Assembly: GCF_001748285.1 (NCBI RefSeq)
Contig: NZ_BDGT01000023.1
Location: forward strand, 1 to 64,000
DNA: 64,000 bases
Direction: 5' to 3'
Origin: Thermogemmatispora onikobensis
GTDB taxonomy: Bacteria; Chloroflexota; Ktedonobacteria; Ktedonobacterales; Ktedonobacteraceae
Shown here: one piece after another, positions 25,318 through 33,636 of the stretch
Layout: each line of letters begins with the position of its first letter
Numbering within the stretch: position 1 is the first letter of the stretch
Position numbers and translations under genes: made by a program
Notes under the pieces: generated by a model
Seen by the model: only the letters and a program-made list of their open reading frames with translations
What the model was told of the DNA's origin: nothing
Database searches by the model: none

Positions 25318-25521
25318 TCTGGGTCCCCTTTCCTCCCAGCCGAGAGAGGCGGCGCAGCGCACAGCGAGCGACGGTGACCTGAGTGCTCACCAGCTGCTCT
25401 GCTGGGCGTGTCGGTGCGCACTGCCAATGCCTGCCGGGTGTTGGCCAAAGTCGCTCCTTTATTATCAGGAAAGCAAACCCGTTTGCCTGTCCGTTGCCAT
25501 TTCGTTACCATCTCAATTCAT

Positions 25522-25573
25522 GGCCAGTGCCAGTGGCCAGTGCCAGTGGCCAGTGCCAGTGGCCAGTGCCAGC
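25522..25573. repeat. Four tandem 13-bp repeats
   Basis: The unit GGCCAGTGCCAGT is repeated without a gap at 25522, 25535, 25548 and 25561; the last base of the fourth differs. Three copies are identical, which points to recent slippage. Confidence 0.9.
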
Positions 25574-25731
25574 GAACGAGCGAAAGCGAAAAGGAGCGCT
25601 ATCGGAATAGGTGCCGAGCCGAAGGCTGATGGTCGGTGCCGTGCCTGGCTGCCGCCTGCTGACGAAGCCAGAGCGGCGAGCGGCGGATTGGTCCAGGCGC
25701 TCCTCGGGAATGGGAAGCGGAGCGCCGGGCG

Positions 25732-25783
25732 GAGCGGGCCGTTGCGGAGGGAGGTGAGAGAGCCGCACCCGATCGGCCCGCTC
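25732..25783 (-). terminator. Possible attenuator after the binding-protein gene
   Basis: Arms GAGCGGGCCG (25732-25741) and CGGCCCGCTC (25774-25783), with a GGTGAG/CTCACC alternative pairing. It is 22 bases past the binding-protein stop. Such hairpins often keep binding-protein mRNA more abundant than permease mRNA. Confidence 0.35.
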
Positions 25784-25804
25784 ACCTCACCTACGCACGG
25801 GGTT

Positions 25805-27514
25805 TCAGGCAACGGGCTTCAAATTCAAGGCCACCACTTCGGCATCGGGGAAGTCGAAGGGAGCCGGGGAAGCATAGGCATTATTCGCATCCGGCCAGCC
25901 GGTGAAATTGCGGCTGCTGTACTCGTACCAGGTTGCCCCATAGACCAGCGGAATGCTCGGCAGCTGCTCCACCATGATCTGCTGCAGACCATAGAGCGCC
26001 TGCTGCTGCAGCGTCTGATCAGTGGTTGTCGCGTACTGAGCCAGCAGCTTATCGGTCGTCGAGTCGATCCAGCGCTCCCAGTTGGAAGCCGCCGGCTTCC
26101 CGAGGGGAGCACTGTTCGTGCTATTGAGCAGCGAATTATACAAGTAGAAGGGCGTCGGTCCTGGATTCGTCCAGGAGATCGCCATATCGTAGCTGCCCAT
26201 CTGCAGAGCGCTGAAGTAGGCGTTGAAGGAAATCGAATTCACCTTCGCATCGATGCCGATGGTCTTCAGATTGTTCGCGATGATCTGGACCGCCGTCACC
26301 CAGTCAGTCCAGCCGGTCACCACATTGATCTGGAACGACAACTTCTTGCCGCTGCTATCGGCATAGATGCCATCCGACCCCTTATGGAAGCCAACGCTCT
26401 CCAGGAGCCGCTGTGACTGATTGGGGTCCTTGGCGAAGGAGACATTGGCGTACTTCGGATTCAGGTAGCTCTGGTTCTCGGGGAGCACCAGGCCAGTCGG
26501 GCTGGCCACCGGCTCGTAGCCGCTCTCGGCCACCTTGTAGATCTGCTCGCGATCGATGGCCGCGCTGATGGCCTGACGGACCGCCAGCTGATTGAACGGA
26601 GCCTTGGCCGTATTCAAATACAGCATCACAATATTGCGGTTGGGGAACCAGTAATGATTATGCGCAGGGTCCTTCGCCACATAGGTCTGCTGGATATTGG
26701 GCGTATAGAGGCCCGTCCAATCGACATCACCGCGGCTGAGCAGCAGCTCGGCGCTGGTATTCGAATCGAAGGCGGGATAGCGGATCTCATCGACAGCCGG
26801 CTTACCGGGCTGCCAGTAGTTGGGGTTCTTCTTGAGCGTAATCAGCTGCGGCGAGAAGGACTTCAACATGAAGGGGCCGGTACCGACGGGATTAGCGTCG
26901 ACGAACTTGGTTGGGTCGCCGGCGCTGGCATACTCATGCTTCGAGACGATCCAGGTCTGACCAGCCAGATACCAGAGGAGCGGCGTATAGGGGGCCTTCA
27001 AAGTAACGGTCACCGTCTGGTCATCGGGAGCCTGGACGCTCTGGAGATACTGCCAGAGGCCATTGCCGTCGGCTGTCGGATACTGCTTGAGCATCTGCAG
27101 CGTAAAGACCACATCCGCCGACGTGAAAGGCTGGCCATCCGACCACTTTACACCAGGGCGCAGGTGGAAGGTCAGGGTCTTGGCATCGTTGGAGAAATCG
27201 TAGCTCTGCGCCAGCCAGGGCGTGATCTGGCTATTCATGCGATTAAAGAAGAGCAGCGTCTCGTAGATCATGCCCTGCGAACCGTAGTTCGCGTTGGCCG
27301 AGTAGGGGCTAAAGCCGTTGGTGAAGTCACCTTTCGGGCTGGGCACGACCGTCAGCACGTGCGTCTTACTGGATGAGCTGCTAGTGCTTCCCTGCCCACA
27401 GGCAGCCAAGAGGAGCAACATGCTCAGCGCCAGCAGCGAGAGCACAGCGCGCCCCAGGCCAGCCACAGAGCCAGGTCGTGGAGAAGAACGAGTGAGGCCG
27501 GTCTTATCGCACAT
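25805..27514 (-). CDS. Family-5 extracellular solute-binding lipoprotein
   Basis: 569 residues. A type II signal peptide (LLALSMLLLLAACG) anchors it outside the membrane, and a Ser-rich linker follows. The SBP_bac_5 fold is shown by the LTFHLRPGVKWSDGQPFTSADV motif and by a GYEPVASPTGLVLPEN segment. It captures the solute for the two permeases downstream. Family-5 proteins bind peptides, nickel or oligosaccharides; the neighbouring GH1 and GH16 genes favour beta-glucan oligosaccharides. The ATG at 27514 has a perfect AAGGAGGT 6 bases upstream, so I reject the ATG 24 codons earlier. Confidence 0.93.
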   Translation of the reverse strand: MCDKTGLTRSSPRPGSVAGLGRAVLSLLALSMLLLLAACGQGSTSSSSSKTHVLTVVPSPKGDFTNGFSPYSANANYGSQGMIYETLLFFNRMNSQITPWLAQSYDFSNDAKTLTFHLRPGVKWSDGQPFTSADVVFTLQMLKQYPTADGNGLWQYLQSVQAPDDQTVTVTLKAPYTPLLWYLAGQTWIVSKHEYASAGDPTKFVDANPVGTGPFMLKSFSPQLITLKKNPNYWQPGKPAVDEIRYPAFDSNTSAELLLSRGDVDWTGLYTPNIQQTYVAKDPAHNHYWFPNRNIVMLYLNTAKAPFNQLAVRQAISAAIDREQIYKVAESGYEPVASPTGLVLPENQSYLNPKYANVSFAKDPNQSQRLLESVGFHKGSDGIYADSSGKKLSFQINVVTGWTDWVTAVQIIANNLKTIGIDAKVNSISFNAYFSALQMGSYDMAISWTNPGPTPFYLYNSLLNSTNSAPLGKPAASNWERWIDSTTDKLLAQYATTTDQTLQQQALYGLQQIMVEQLPSIPLVYGATWYEYSSRNFTGWPDANNAYASPAPFDFPDAEVVALNLKPVA

Positions 27515-27834
27515 AAGCGCACCTCCTTGGAAAGCGAATCGGACGTCGATTGAGCGAACAAAGCATCGTCTCATCACGGTCAGCATTGGACCAGCCAGCC
27601 CTCCTGATCGGACTTCCAGGCCGAGTTCCTCCTGAGCTCAGCGGACCGCATCCGGCATCAGCCCCGAAATCAGCCGGATCTGACACCACCGCCATCCCCA
27701 CTCGGCGCTGCCCCTCTGTCTGGCCGTCTGGCTCTCTGCAGCGGCAGCCCTGATGATAGCAGCGCCGAGCAAGGGAGAGGTGAGGAATCAACTCACCGCA
27801 AGCAAAGACGAAGGTCACGAAAGCGGGACAGCTT
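27515..27834. other. Upstream region of the transporter operon
   Basis: No gene. A 7-bp inverted repeat (ATCCGGC / GCCGGAT, near 27646-27683) could be a regulator site. I see no convincing promoter boxes. Confidence 0.35.
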
Positions 27835-29448
27835 TCACGGATGAGTCCAGGTATAGGTGGACGTATCGTACTGCAACCCGTTCCTCTGGTAGGTAAACGA
27901 GTACGTGATCGTCTGCCCCGAACTCATCCCACCAGCCGTGTACTGCCACTGGCCGGCGCTGCTGTTGTAGCTCATCTGCACGTTCTGCTGGGCCTGGCCG
28001 GGGACCGTATAGTGCACGATCACATAGCCCGCCGTCCAGCCGCTCGGTTGAAACCAGAACTGCGCCTGAGTAGCACTCACGCTGTTCACTCCCTGGCTGA
28101 AGCCGCTGCCGCCCGAGGGCGTCGGTGTCGGCGTAGGGGTGGCAGCCGAAGAGCCTACCGTATAGGTATAGGTGGATGTATCGTACTGCAGCCCGCTCTT
28201 CTGGTACGTGAAGGAATAAGTGATAGTCTGTCCCGAGCTGACCCCACTGACTGTATACTGCCACTGGCCGGCGCTGCTGTTATAGCTCATCTGCACGTTC
28301 TGCTGAGCCTGACCGGGAATCGTGTAGTGCAGGATCACATAGCCCGCCGTCCAGCCACTCGGCTGAAACCAGAACTGCACCTGATTGCTACTGATGGCTT
28401 TGACTCCCTGTGTGAAGCCGCTGCCGCTGCCGCCGCTGGCCGTTGGTGTTGGGCTAGGGGTAGGAGTCGCAGTCGGCGTCACTGCCGAGCCATTGGCAGT
28501 ATAGACGCGCACATAATCGACCAGCATAGGCACGCCGGGCTGAGTAGAAGAGGTCGGGCCGCCGCCGAAGGCAGCGGGGAAGCCACCGCCGATGGCCAGA
28601 TCGAAGATGATGTAGAAAGCATGATCCACAGCATTGGCCCAGGTCGTGGCATCCACCTGATTGGCACTGACCGTAAAGTAGTTATTGCCATCCAGGTACC
28701 AGCGGATCTGCTCAGGCGAGACGCTGCGATCGATGATGACCGTATAGGTATGGAAGCCTGTCTGGCAGCCGGAGCAGGGCTTCTGACCGCTGCCGATACC
28801 ATTTGGCTCATTGCAGGGGCCGCCGGGATAGGTGCCACAGTGCATCGTCCCGAAGACCGAGCTGAGGCCGTTGATATCCTCCATAATGTCGACCTCGCCA
28901 TCGTTGGGCCAGTTATGGTCGGAGCGGTAAGGTGTACCGAGCATCCAGAAAGCCGGCCAGTAGCCCAGGGCAGCATTGCCGGAGACATTGGGCTGCTGCA
29001 GGGAGGCCGTCACCTCCAGCTCGCCGCCGGGAGGAGCAGCAAAGCTATCGTTAACCGTCTCAATGCGGCCCGAGGTCCAGTTGCCATTGGCATCGCGCAG
29101 GGGCGTGATGGCCAGGTGGCCATTGCCATCCAGGGAGACATTGGCCGTGCTATTAGTCGTCGTCTCGATCTCCCCAGTGCCATAGCCGGTGCCGATATCG
29201 TAGATCCACTGCGACGTATTCAGCGGAGAGCCTGCCGAGCCGCTAAACTCATCGCCCCAGACCTGAGTCCAGGTAGCAGCATGGGCCTGGGGGACTGTGC
29301 GGGCCACGAGGAACAGCCCGGTCGAAAGGCAGACCACCAGGGCACAGACGGCGAAGAGGAGCCACCTGAAGGGCAACCGACGGAAAGCGGAGCCGGAACG
29401 AGCAGGCTCATCAACATCCCTGTGAACTCTACGCTGAGATATCCGCAT
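27835..29448 (-). CDS. Secreted GH16 endo-beta-1,3-glucanase with two CBM56 modules
   Basis: 537 residues. An Arg-rich n-region and a hydrophobic segment (~27-50) ending AHA form the export signal. The GH16 domain (~57-320) carries the catalytic EVDIMED with E185 and E190. Thr/Pro linkers then separate two near-identical ~90-residue modules (~345-437 and ~455-537) beginning VQFWFQPSGWTAGYV and containing QQNVQMSYNSS. These match CBM56, which binds beta-1,3-glucan. The enzyme should degrade laminarin or fungal wall glucan outside the cell and feed the transporter encoded downstream. The start has AAAGGAG 8 bases upstream. The two CBMs are so similar that a recent internal duplication is likely. 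Confidence 0.93.
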   Translation of the reverse strand: MRISQRRVHRDVDEPARSGSAFRRLPFRWLLFAVCALVVCLSTGLFLVARTVPQAHAATWTQVWGDEFSGSAGSPLNTSQWIYDIGTGYGTGEIETTTNSTANVSLDGNGHLAITPLRDANGNWTSGRIETVNDSFAAPPGGELEVTASLQQPNVSGNAALGYWPAFWMLGTPYRSDHNWPNDGEVDIMEDINGLSSVFGTMHCGTYPGGPCNEPNGIGSGQKPCSGCQTGFHTYTVIIDRSVSPEQIRWYLDGNNYFTVSANQVDATTWANAVDHAFYIIFDLAIGGGFPAAFGGGPTSSTQPGVPMLVDYVRVYTANGSAVTPTATPTPSPTPTASGGSGSGFTQGVKAISSNQVQFWFQPSGWTAGYVILHYTIPGQAQQNVQMSYNSSAGQWQYTVSGVSSGQTITYSFTYQKSGLQYDTSTYTYTVGSSAATPTPTPTPSGGSGFSQGVNSVSATQAQFWFQPSGWTAGYVIVHYTVPGQAQQNVQMSYNSSAGQWQYTAGGMSSGQTITYSFTYQRNGLQYDTSTYTWTHP

Positions 29449-30065
29449 CCAATACTCCTTTCTTCTGCGGAAAAGTCATCAGCTGCACTGCAGCTGAGCT
29501 GGCAGCACGCCGTCGGCCAGAGAGAAGAGCCAGCGTCGCCGCGCCTGGCGCTCTGGCGGGCAAGCAGCGAGCGGACGCAGCCAACAGCAGTGCTGCAGTG
29601 CCGGCAGCAGCAACTGCGCCGGCAAGAGTGGCCAGCAGCCACAGCGCACTGGCCAGCCATCCACCTCCTTCCACCCCATCCTTCCAGGCGGTACACTGGA
29701 TGGCCAGACCAGCAGCGTGGTTGAGCCAGATAGCTGGTCTCCCTGTTTGTCCGTCTGTCTGTCTGCCAGCCAGCCAGTCTGTCTGGCTGCCGTCTGGCGG
29801 TCAGCAGAGGGCAGGACCCGGCGAGCCGAGCCGGGGCAGGCAAGACAGAGTCCCAGGCCCTGTATGCCTGAGCCGCTGCCAGGCGGCCCGGCTCACCAGC
29901 CAGCTTAGAAAGCAGGACAACAGTACGACAAGACATACTGTTCTCCGGCAGAGAGACGCATCCATGCGACTCAGACAAGACATCCTCTGGCAGAGCAAGC
30001 AAGCGTTATCTGGATGAAGGGCTCGCCTCGTGCGGTCCAACGCAACGCGGAAGGGCGAGCCGGTG
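29449..30065. other. Intergenic region upstream of GH16
   Basis: No supported gene. An 8-bp-arm palindrome (CAGCTGCA C TGCAGCTG, 29480-29496) lies just upstream of the GH16 ribosome site. A CTGT/CCAG microsatellite spans about 29748-29790. The end of the region holds the terminator of the LacI gene. Confidence 0.45.
30020..30061 (-). terminator. Stem-loop after the LacI gene
   Basis: 8-bp perfect stem (30020-30027 with 30054-30061) and a 26-base loop, starting 5 bases past the stop and followed by CTTC on the minus strand. It is a weak terminator candidate. Confidence 0.4.
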
Positions 30066-31250
30066 TCAGGCAGGTACACTTGACGCTCGTACCACCAGGC
30101 TGGTATCGAGTTGTATATGAATGGCCCCGTCCAGGCGATAGGGAGCAGAGGCTTCGAGTACAGCTCCCGCGCGCGCACCCAGCTGATGGTCGGAGCCAGC
30201 GGCGGCAGTGGCCAGAGGCCCACCTGCCGGGGTCATCCCTGCCCCAGCCTGGCTATGCTTCCCGTCCTGGCTGGCCCGCGTGCGCGGGAGCACATGATCG
30301 GGATCGACCATCATCAAGAGCAGCTCGATGGCCTTCGCCCCCATCTGAGAGAACGGCTGGCGCACCGTTGTCAGCGGCGGGCGGACATGGGACGAGACCA
30401 GGTTATCATCGAAGCCGACCAGAGCGACATCCTGGGGGATCTGGATGCCCTGCTCCTCGGCTACTTCTAGAAAGCCGTAGGCCATCTGATCATTGGCCAC
30501 AAAGATCGCCTCGGGCCAGCGCGTTCGCTCGCGGGCGAACAACTCGCGGGCACAGCGGCGGCCACTGGCGGGATCAAACTCGCCCTGCAGCAGCAGCTCG
30601 GGGTCAGGCGCGAGCCCGGCCTCATGCAGCGCCTGACAATAGCCCTCATAGCGCTCCTGGGCGCAGTAGTAGCGCTTCGGCCCCATCACATGGGCAATGC
30701 GCCGATAGCCCAGGTCGAGCAGGTGGCGAGTTGCCTGATAGCCCCCAGTGCGATTATCCACCCCCACCCACGGGCAAGGGAAATGCTCTGGCGGCTCCTG
30801 GTCATTGATCATGACCATCGGCAGCCCGCGCTCAAAATGCCTGAGCAAATGGGGGGTCAGATCGCAGGGCAGGATGGCCAGCAGGCCCGAGACCATACGC
30901 AGAGAGAGAATGCGATCGACGACGTCCGTGTGGGTAGGATTCTCAAAATTGATGCTGTAGAGGACCATCTCATAGGAGGTACGCTCGATATACTCCGCCA
31001 CCCCACGCAGTATCTCCGGAATCGCTGGCCAGGTCAGCGGCGGGGTCAATACCCCAACCAGGCGCGTCTTGCCGCCGGCCAATCCTCGGGCCGTCACATT
31101 CGGCACAAAGTTGTATTCGCGCACCACCCGCATCACGCGCTCGCGCAGCTCCTGGCTGATGGCAGGATAATTATTCAGGACGCGCGAGACGCTCGACTTC
31201 GAGACCCCGGCCAGGCGGGCGATATCCTGGATGGTGAGCTTCTCATCCAT
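30066..31250 (-). CDS. LacI-family transcription regulator of the glucan locus
   Basis: 394 residues. The N-terminal HTH (LTIQDIARLAGVSKSSVSRVLNN) and hinge are followed by a periplasmic-binding-protein-like sugar sensor. An insert of roughly 45 residues, Ala/Gly/Ser-rich and unlike LacI proteins, interrupts the C-terminal end between VDPDHVLPRTRA and the usual LDTSLVVRASS. The frame stays open, so this is an insertion rather than a frameshift. The ATG at 31250 has GGAGAG upstream. Its own promoter carries two GAAACCGGTTTC-type operators, so it should repress itself. The neighbouring GH16, transporter, GH1 and GH5 genes are likely targets, but I find no equally good operator in front of them. 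Confidence 0.92.
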   Translation of the reverse strand: MDEKLTIQDIARLAGVSKSSVSRVLNNYPAISQELRERVMRVVREYNFVPNVTARGLAGGKTRLVGVLTPPLTWPAIPEILRGVAEYIERTSYEMVLYSINFENPTHTDVVDRILSLRMVSGLLAILPCDLTPHLLRHFERGLPMVMINDQEPPEHFPCPWVGVDNRTGGYQATRHLLDLGYRRIAHVMGPKRYYCAQERYEGYCQALHEAGLAPDPELLLQGEFDPASGRRCARELFARERTRWPEAIFVANDQMAYGFLEVAEEQGIQIPQDVALVGFDDNLVSSHVRPPLTTVRQPFSQMGAKAIELLLMMVDPDHVLPRTRASQDGKHSQAGAGMTPAGGPLATAAAGSDHQLGARAGAVLEASAPYRLDGAIHIQLDTSLVVRASSVPA

Positions 31251-31318
31251 TGTCCGTCTCTCCAACGTCTAAGGCTTTGGTTGTGCACCTGGTTCCTGCG
31301 CGGGTGGTGCCAGCTTCT

Positions 31319-31366
31319 GGAACCGGTTTCTGGCGAAACTATAACATTGAAACCGGTTTCCGTCAA
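31319..31366 (-). promoter_or_regulatory. Promoter with two LacI-type operators
   Basis: On the minus strand: TTGACG (31361-31366), 17-base spacer, TATAGT (31338-31343). The palindrome GAAACCGGTTTC (31349-31360) fills the spacer. A second copy, GAAACCGGTTCC on this strand (31319-31330), lies over the transcription start. Their centres are 30 bp apart, three helix turns. This is the promoter of the LacI gene starting at 31250. Confidence 0.85.
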
Positions 31367-31564
31367 GACTTCCGGGACTTTTTTTTCGCAACATTTTCGA
31401 GATTCGAAAGAGGAGGGAAAGAGGAGGATGAGGCCAGGGAAGCAGGCTCACTCTGAGCGGAGGCCGAAAGGGCCTGCTCCCTACATCCGCAGGCAGGTTG
31501 AGGGAGGGAGATGGGCCAGACTCCTGCCTGGTGACCGGTGGTGGCAGGGCTGGCCCAGAGGGTA

Positions 31565-33301
31565 TTACTGGGTGCTGCAGGTTACTCCGTTCAGTGTGAA
31601 GCTCGTCGGGGGTGAGTTTGTGCCGTTCCAGGTACCGTTAAAGCCGGGGGCACTCCCCAGCGTCGCTCCCGCCGGGATGGTGGCGTTATAGGACAAATTG
31701 GTAATGGTGACGGTGCTGCCTTGCTGACTGAAGCTGCCATTCCAGCCCTGGGTGACCGTCTGCCCGTTCGGGAAGGTGAACTTGAGCGTCCAGCCATTGA
31801 TGGCCGTACTGCCCGTATTAGTGATGGAGATGCTGGCCCCAAAGCCACCAGGCCACTGGGCGGTAATGGCGTAGTGCACCCGGCAGCTCAGCCCGCTGGA
31901 AGGTGTCGGTGTTAGGGTCGGCGTCGGCGTGACAGCCGGAGTTGGTGACGGGGTCGGCGTCGGTGTCACTGTCGGCCTGGGAGTCGGCGTCGGGCTGGCC
32001 GCAGCGGTTGCTGTAGCGGTCGGCGTGACACCCGGCGTCGGCGTCGTGCCCGTGCCTGGGCTACCACCGGACTTCTGTTGCTGGTGCTGCGAGTGCTGCA
32101 GGAAGATGGCCAGCTCGGGGGCTCCGTGCGTTACACCGTAGATGCTGTCAGGATTACGCGCAACGTACATCCAGAAGTTGTCTCCGTCGGCATCGTCCTG
32201 CTCCAGTGTGTTGTAAAACATGGTCCACCAGCCTGTCCGGTTGCCAACATCCGAGCGGCTGTTGAACTCTCCAAGGATAAACGGCTTGCCGACGACGTTG
32301 TGGGAATCGCTGACCCACTTGTTGATGACCTGCTGGGCCTGGCTCATGCTCAGGTTCGCCCAGCTCTCGGTCGGGTAGAAGTGGGCGGAAGTGAAATCAA
32401 TATATGGAGATTGATGGATGTAGACAAAAGGATTGCCGGAGTTGCCGCCGTAGCCGTAAGCTGTTCCCTGGCCTTCGAGGCCCGTCCCCAGCATATGGTT
32501 CGGGTCGATGCTCTTGATGAAAGCGCCCATCGTGTCGACCCAGGCCCGCAGGGTGGTGCCGGTTGTGCTCTCATCAGGGGTGGCGTTCTCGTAGCGTGGC
32601 TCGTTCATCAGCTCCCAGGCGAAGATGGTCGGCTCATCTTTGTAGGCAATGCCTGAGTAGTGATTGACGTGGTTGAGGGCGTATGAAACGTAGTTCTTGT
32701 ACTGGGTGAAGCAGCCTGGACACTGCTGCTGATTGAAGAAGCGCCAGCGGTTGGACTGGCCAGTGGGCAGTCCTTCCCATTGCAGGCGGGTATCGATCCC
32801 ACCGTACGCCTCCCAGTAATTTTCAAAGACCGGGATGAGGCGGATGTTGTGCGCCTTGGCCGATTGAATGATGTAATCAAATTCATCGAACTCAGCGACG
32901 TTGTAGACGCCCTTCGAAGGCTCGAAGCCGTGCCAGGTCTCGTGGTCAAACATCCAGGTACGCACAACCGTAATGCCATCGCTCTGGGCGTTGCTAAAGT
33001 AGGCATCGATGGCAGCCTTGTCCATGTATTTGTTCTCGATATCATCCTGGGTGCTGCTGCTGCTGCCATCGCCAAAGGTAAAGATATCGTAGCTATTGGC
33101 TCCGGCGTAGTAGAACAGCTGGCCGTTGAGGCAGAAGTGAATGCCACAGCGGGTGACAAAGCCGGAGGCTGCTTGCGCGGCATGGCGCGGGCTACCGATG
33201 AGCAGAAGACTGCTGATGGCGGCGATCAGAGTGATGGTCGCGCAACCAAGCAGCGAGGAGAGGTAGCGGTAGGCTGGCATCTTGCTGCTGTTGCTGAACA
33301 T
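31565..33301 (-). CDS. Secreted GH5 mannanase-type hydrolase with CBM2
   Basis: 578 residues. The signal peptide is at ~1-38 (ends AAQAA). The GH5 domain (~40-400) has FYYAGANSYD, acid/base E234 in LMNEPRY and nucleophile E345 in ILGEFNS. The overall pattern fits the GH5_7 endo-beta-1,4-mannanases best. A Thr/Pro linker with about a dozen TPTP repeats leads to a ~100-residue C-terminal CBM2 (CRVHYAITAQWPGGFGASI, GWTLKFTFPNGQ, closing Cys in TCS) that binds cellulose or chitin. The ATG at 33301 has AAAGGA 8 bases upstream. It is upstream of the LacI gene on the same strand. Confidence 0.92.
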   Translation of the reverse strand: MFSNSSKMPAYRYLSSLLGCATITLIAAISSLLLIGSPRHAAQAASGFVTRCGIHFCLNGQLFYYAGANSYDIFTFGDGSSSSTQDDIENKYMDKAAIDAYFSNAQSDGITVVRTWMFDHETWHGFEPSKGVYNVAEFDEFDYIIQSAKAHNIRLIPVFENYWEAYGGIDTRLQWEGLPTGQSNRWRFFNQQQCPGCFTQYKNYVSYALNHVNHYSGIAYKDEPTIFAWELMNEPRYENATPDESTTGTTLRAWVDTMGAFIKSIDPNHMLGTGLEGQGTAYGYGGNSGNPFVYIHQSPYIDFTSAHFYPTESWANLSMSQAQQVINKWVSDSHNVVGKPFILGEFNSRSDVGNRTGWWTMFYNTLEQDDADGDNFWMYVARNPDSIYGVTHGAPELAIFLQHSQHQQQKSGGSPGTGTTPTPGVTPTATATAAASPTPTPRPTVTPTPTPSPTPAVTPTPTLTPTPSSGLSCRVHYAITAQWPGGFGASISITNTGSTAINGWTLKFTFPNGQTVTQGWNGSFSQQGSTVTITNLSYNATIPAGATLGSAPGFNGTWNGTNSPPTSFTLNGVTCSTQ

Positions 33302-33636
33302 ACTGCGTCCTTTCTGGGCGGGGAGGTCCCCCTTGGCATTCCTTGCTAAGGGAGAGCATAGGGCTGCTTGCGCCGTAAGGCCAGAGCAGGTAGCGGACAT
33401 CTGGCAGTCACTGTTTTGACAGCCAGGGCGGGACGACCGGCCATGCTGGCCATCCTGCCCGGCCTCGCTGCCCTGGCAGCGTTGGAGGTGGGGACTTGAC
33501 GGGAGCAGTGCCGCTGGCATTCAATGAAAAGCGGTGCCGCTCTGCCTGGTCTATCGACGGGCGAGCTGGCGCCCGGCTGTAGTGAGAGAAGCCTGGTTCT
33601 CCTCTTTCTGCAGGAGGCGAAAGGAGGTCTGTATCG
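33302..33636. other. Divergent intergenic region between GH5 and the molybdopterin subunit
   Basis: Promoters for both genes should lie here. I see no consensus boxes and no gene. Confidence 0.4.

Larger units (their letters stand above)
25318..25804. other. Long intra-operon gap with hairpin and tandem repeats
   Basis: No gene is supported. It carries four 13-bp tandem repeats and a possible processing or attenuation hairpin right after the binding-protein stop. A second promoter for the permeases could also lie here. Confidence 0.5.

Noticed and set aside
25427-26416. Plus-strand frame across the intra-operon gap
   Set aside because: It begins in the 13-bp repeats and continues as antisense of the binding-protein gene.
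27841-29724. 627-codon plus-strand frame opposite the GH16 gene
   Set aside because: Ala/Gly/Arg/Ile-rich with no motif; the opposite strand has an intact signal peptide, GH16 and CBM56 modules.
30066-30330. Frameshift at the C-terminus of the LacI gene
   Set aside because: The frame continues and returns to the normal family ending, so an in-frame insertion explains it.
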